From Clostridiales bacterium UBA8153 (GTDB lineage Bacteria > Bacillota > Sulfobacillia > UBA8153), in the NCBI GenBank assembly GCA_003449495.1, contig DMHJ01000028.1, positions 1 to 14,368 on the forward strand: DNA of 14,368 nt, in the 5' to 3' direction. The position numbers and the translations under genes are program-made. Each line of letters starts with the position of its first letter. The first letter of the stretch is position 1. The notes under the pieces were generated by a model. The model had not been told where the DNA came from. It ran no database searches and saw only the letters and a program-made list of their open reading frames with translations. Shown here in pieces: positions 13,590-14,368 of the stretch.

Positions 13590-14368
13590 GGTATCCAACA
13601 TCTGGGGAGGGACCAGGGCACGGTAGGGGCCGTCGGGGCAGACGGCCTGCTCACAGAGGGCGATTACCACCCGGTGGCGGGTCACCGAGGCTGCCGGGGA
13701 CTGCAGCATCACCCGGTCGGGTCCAAAACCCAACAGCAGGCCCCGCTCACTGCCGATACCGCGGTACGGAATGAGCAGAGCCGGGCGGGCCCGGCGCCGT
13801 GGGCAGCTCTTGGCCAGCCCCTGCCCGTGGGTCCGCTCCGGAAGCAAGCCGGAACTCATGAGGAATGAGATCGTCCAGCGCCCCGCACTCCACCACCATC
13901 ACCGGCAGGCCGGTAAGGGGAGCGGTGAGCCGGTTGCCGGTGTCCAAGAGCGCCACCAGCTCCACGCTGCCATGCTCCAGTTCCACCCGGGCGGCCGGGC
14001 ATTGGGCCTGCTGCCACCATTGACCCCAGGCGCTTGCCCGAGCCAGCTGCCCCAGCCGGGCCGTGGCTACCACCGCAACGTCCAGCTCCACCAGGGCACG
14101 GGCGGGGAGAAACTCCCGTCTCCCGCCGGGGCGAAGGGTGTGGTAAAGGCGGCTCCCACCGCCAGCATGAGGAGGCCGAACACCGCCCGGCTCGCCCCGC
14201 CGTATAGGGCGGAGAGACCGGGAAAGCTGGGGCCCACTGCCAATGGGCCCCCTCACAGCGCGGCCCAGAACGCCGCGGGCCCCGCTGCGGGGGTGGCGCA
14301 ACCACCGGGCCGCATTCTAGGGCAATGCGTAGTCCATGGCCGCGTTGATGGGCAAGAGCACATCGGCG
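13590..14368 (-). pseudogene. spoIIGA: spoIIGA remnant (pro-sigma-E processing protease), 5' end cut by window
   Basis: SpoIIGA is a membrane aspartic protease that activates pro-sigma-E. The right edge of the window reads ADVLLPINAAMDYAL, matching the first membrane span of the family, followed at once by a TAG (14317-14319). Other frames supply another membrane-like span (AVFGLLMLAVGAAF, about 14195-14155). The protease domain is clear: ELVALLDTGNRLTAPLTG contains the catalytic D-T-G-N (codons 13933-13944) and continues to GALDDLIPHEFRL. After a shift near 13800-13820 the C-terminal part resumes with LLIPYRGIGSERGLLLGFGPD and YRALVPPQML. At least three frame changes and one early stop are present. 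The catalytic Asp survives, but no continuous protein can be made. The first residues lie beyond the window. Confidence 0.85.

Noticed and set aside
1..14368. CRISPR array, insertion sequence or prophage
   Set aside because: No regularly spaced repeats, transposase, integrase or phage gene was seen on either strand.

Overview
The window looks like the chromosome of a Gram-positive, endospore-lineage bacterium (Bacillota, Clostridia-like). The left side carries the rapZ-yvcK block with a PHP phosphoesterase in front, an arrangement typical of Firmicutes. The right side holds recognisable remains of spoIIGA, sigE, sigG and spoIIR, genes found only in endospore formers. Strong AGGAGG-type ribosome binding sites and frequent TTG/GTG starts fit this. 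No species is claimed.

Left part (1-5021, minus strand): a compact five-gene run, transcribed right to left. It encodes a PHP-domain phosphoesterase, RapZ/YvcJ, YvcK, tryptophanase and 5'-methylthioadenosine/S-adenosylhomocysteine nucleosidase, with gaps of only 2-20 bases. The usual third partner whiA is absent after yvcK and tnaA sits there instead. A divergent control region (5022-5196) with three tandem 10-bp repeats separates this run from a plus-strand operon.

Middle (5197-8539, plus strand): a complete TAXI-type TRAP transporter operon made of a lipoprotein solute receptor, a DUF1850 protein and a fused DctQM permease. The genes overlap by 1 and 4 bases, and a perfect 10-bp hairpin lies at the receptor/DUF1850 boundary. 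Inside the permease gene (about 6800-6905) base composition and codon choice change abruptly, from mixed third positions to strongly G/C-ending codons, and stay that way to the right edge. The reading frame is unbroken across the change.

Right part (8540-14368, GC-rich): a sporulation graveyard. Reading right to left on the minus strand there are remnants of spoIIGA, sigE, sigG and spoIIR. Each is recognisable along most of its length, and each is broken by frameshifts, with in-frame stops in all of them. Between sigE and sigG lie two genes that are intact: a small thiamine-binding (MTH1187/DUF77) protein on the plus strand and a DAO-family FAD oxidoreductase on the minus strand. Because intact and broken genes share the same GC-rich sequence, the damage looks like real decay after loss of sporulation rather than random sequencing error. 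Between the permease and the spoIIR remnant, 8701-8813 can fold into a closed three-helix junction and is a candidate structured RNA of unknown class.
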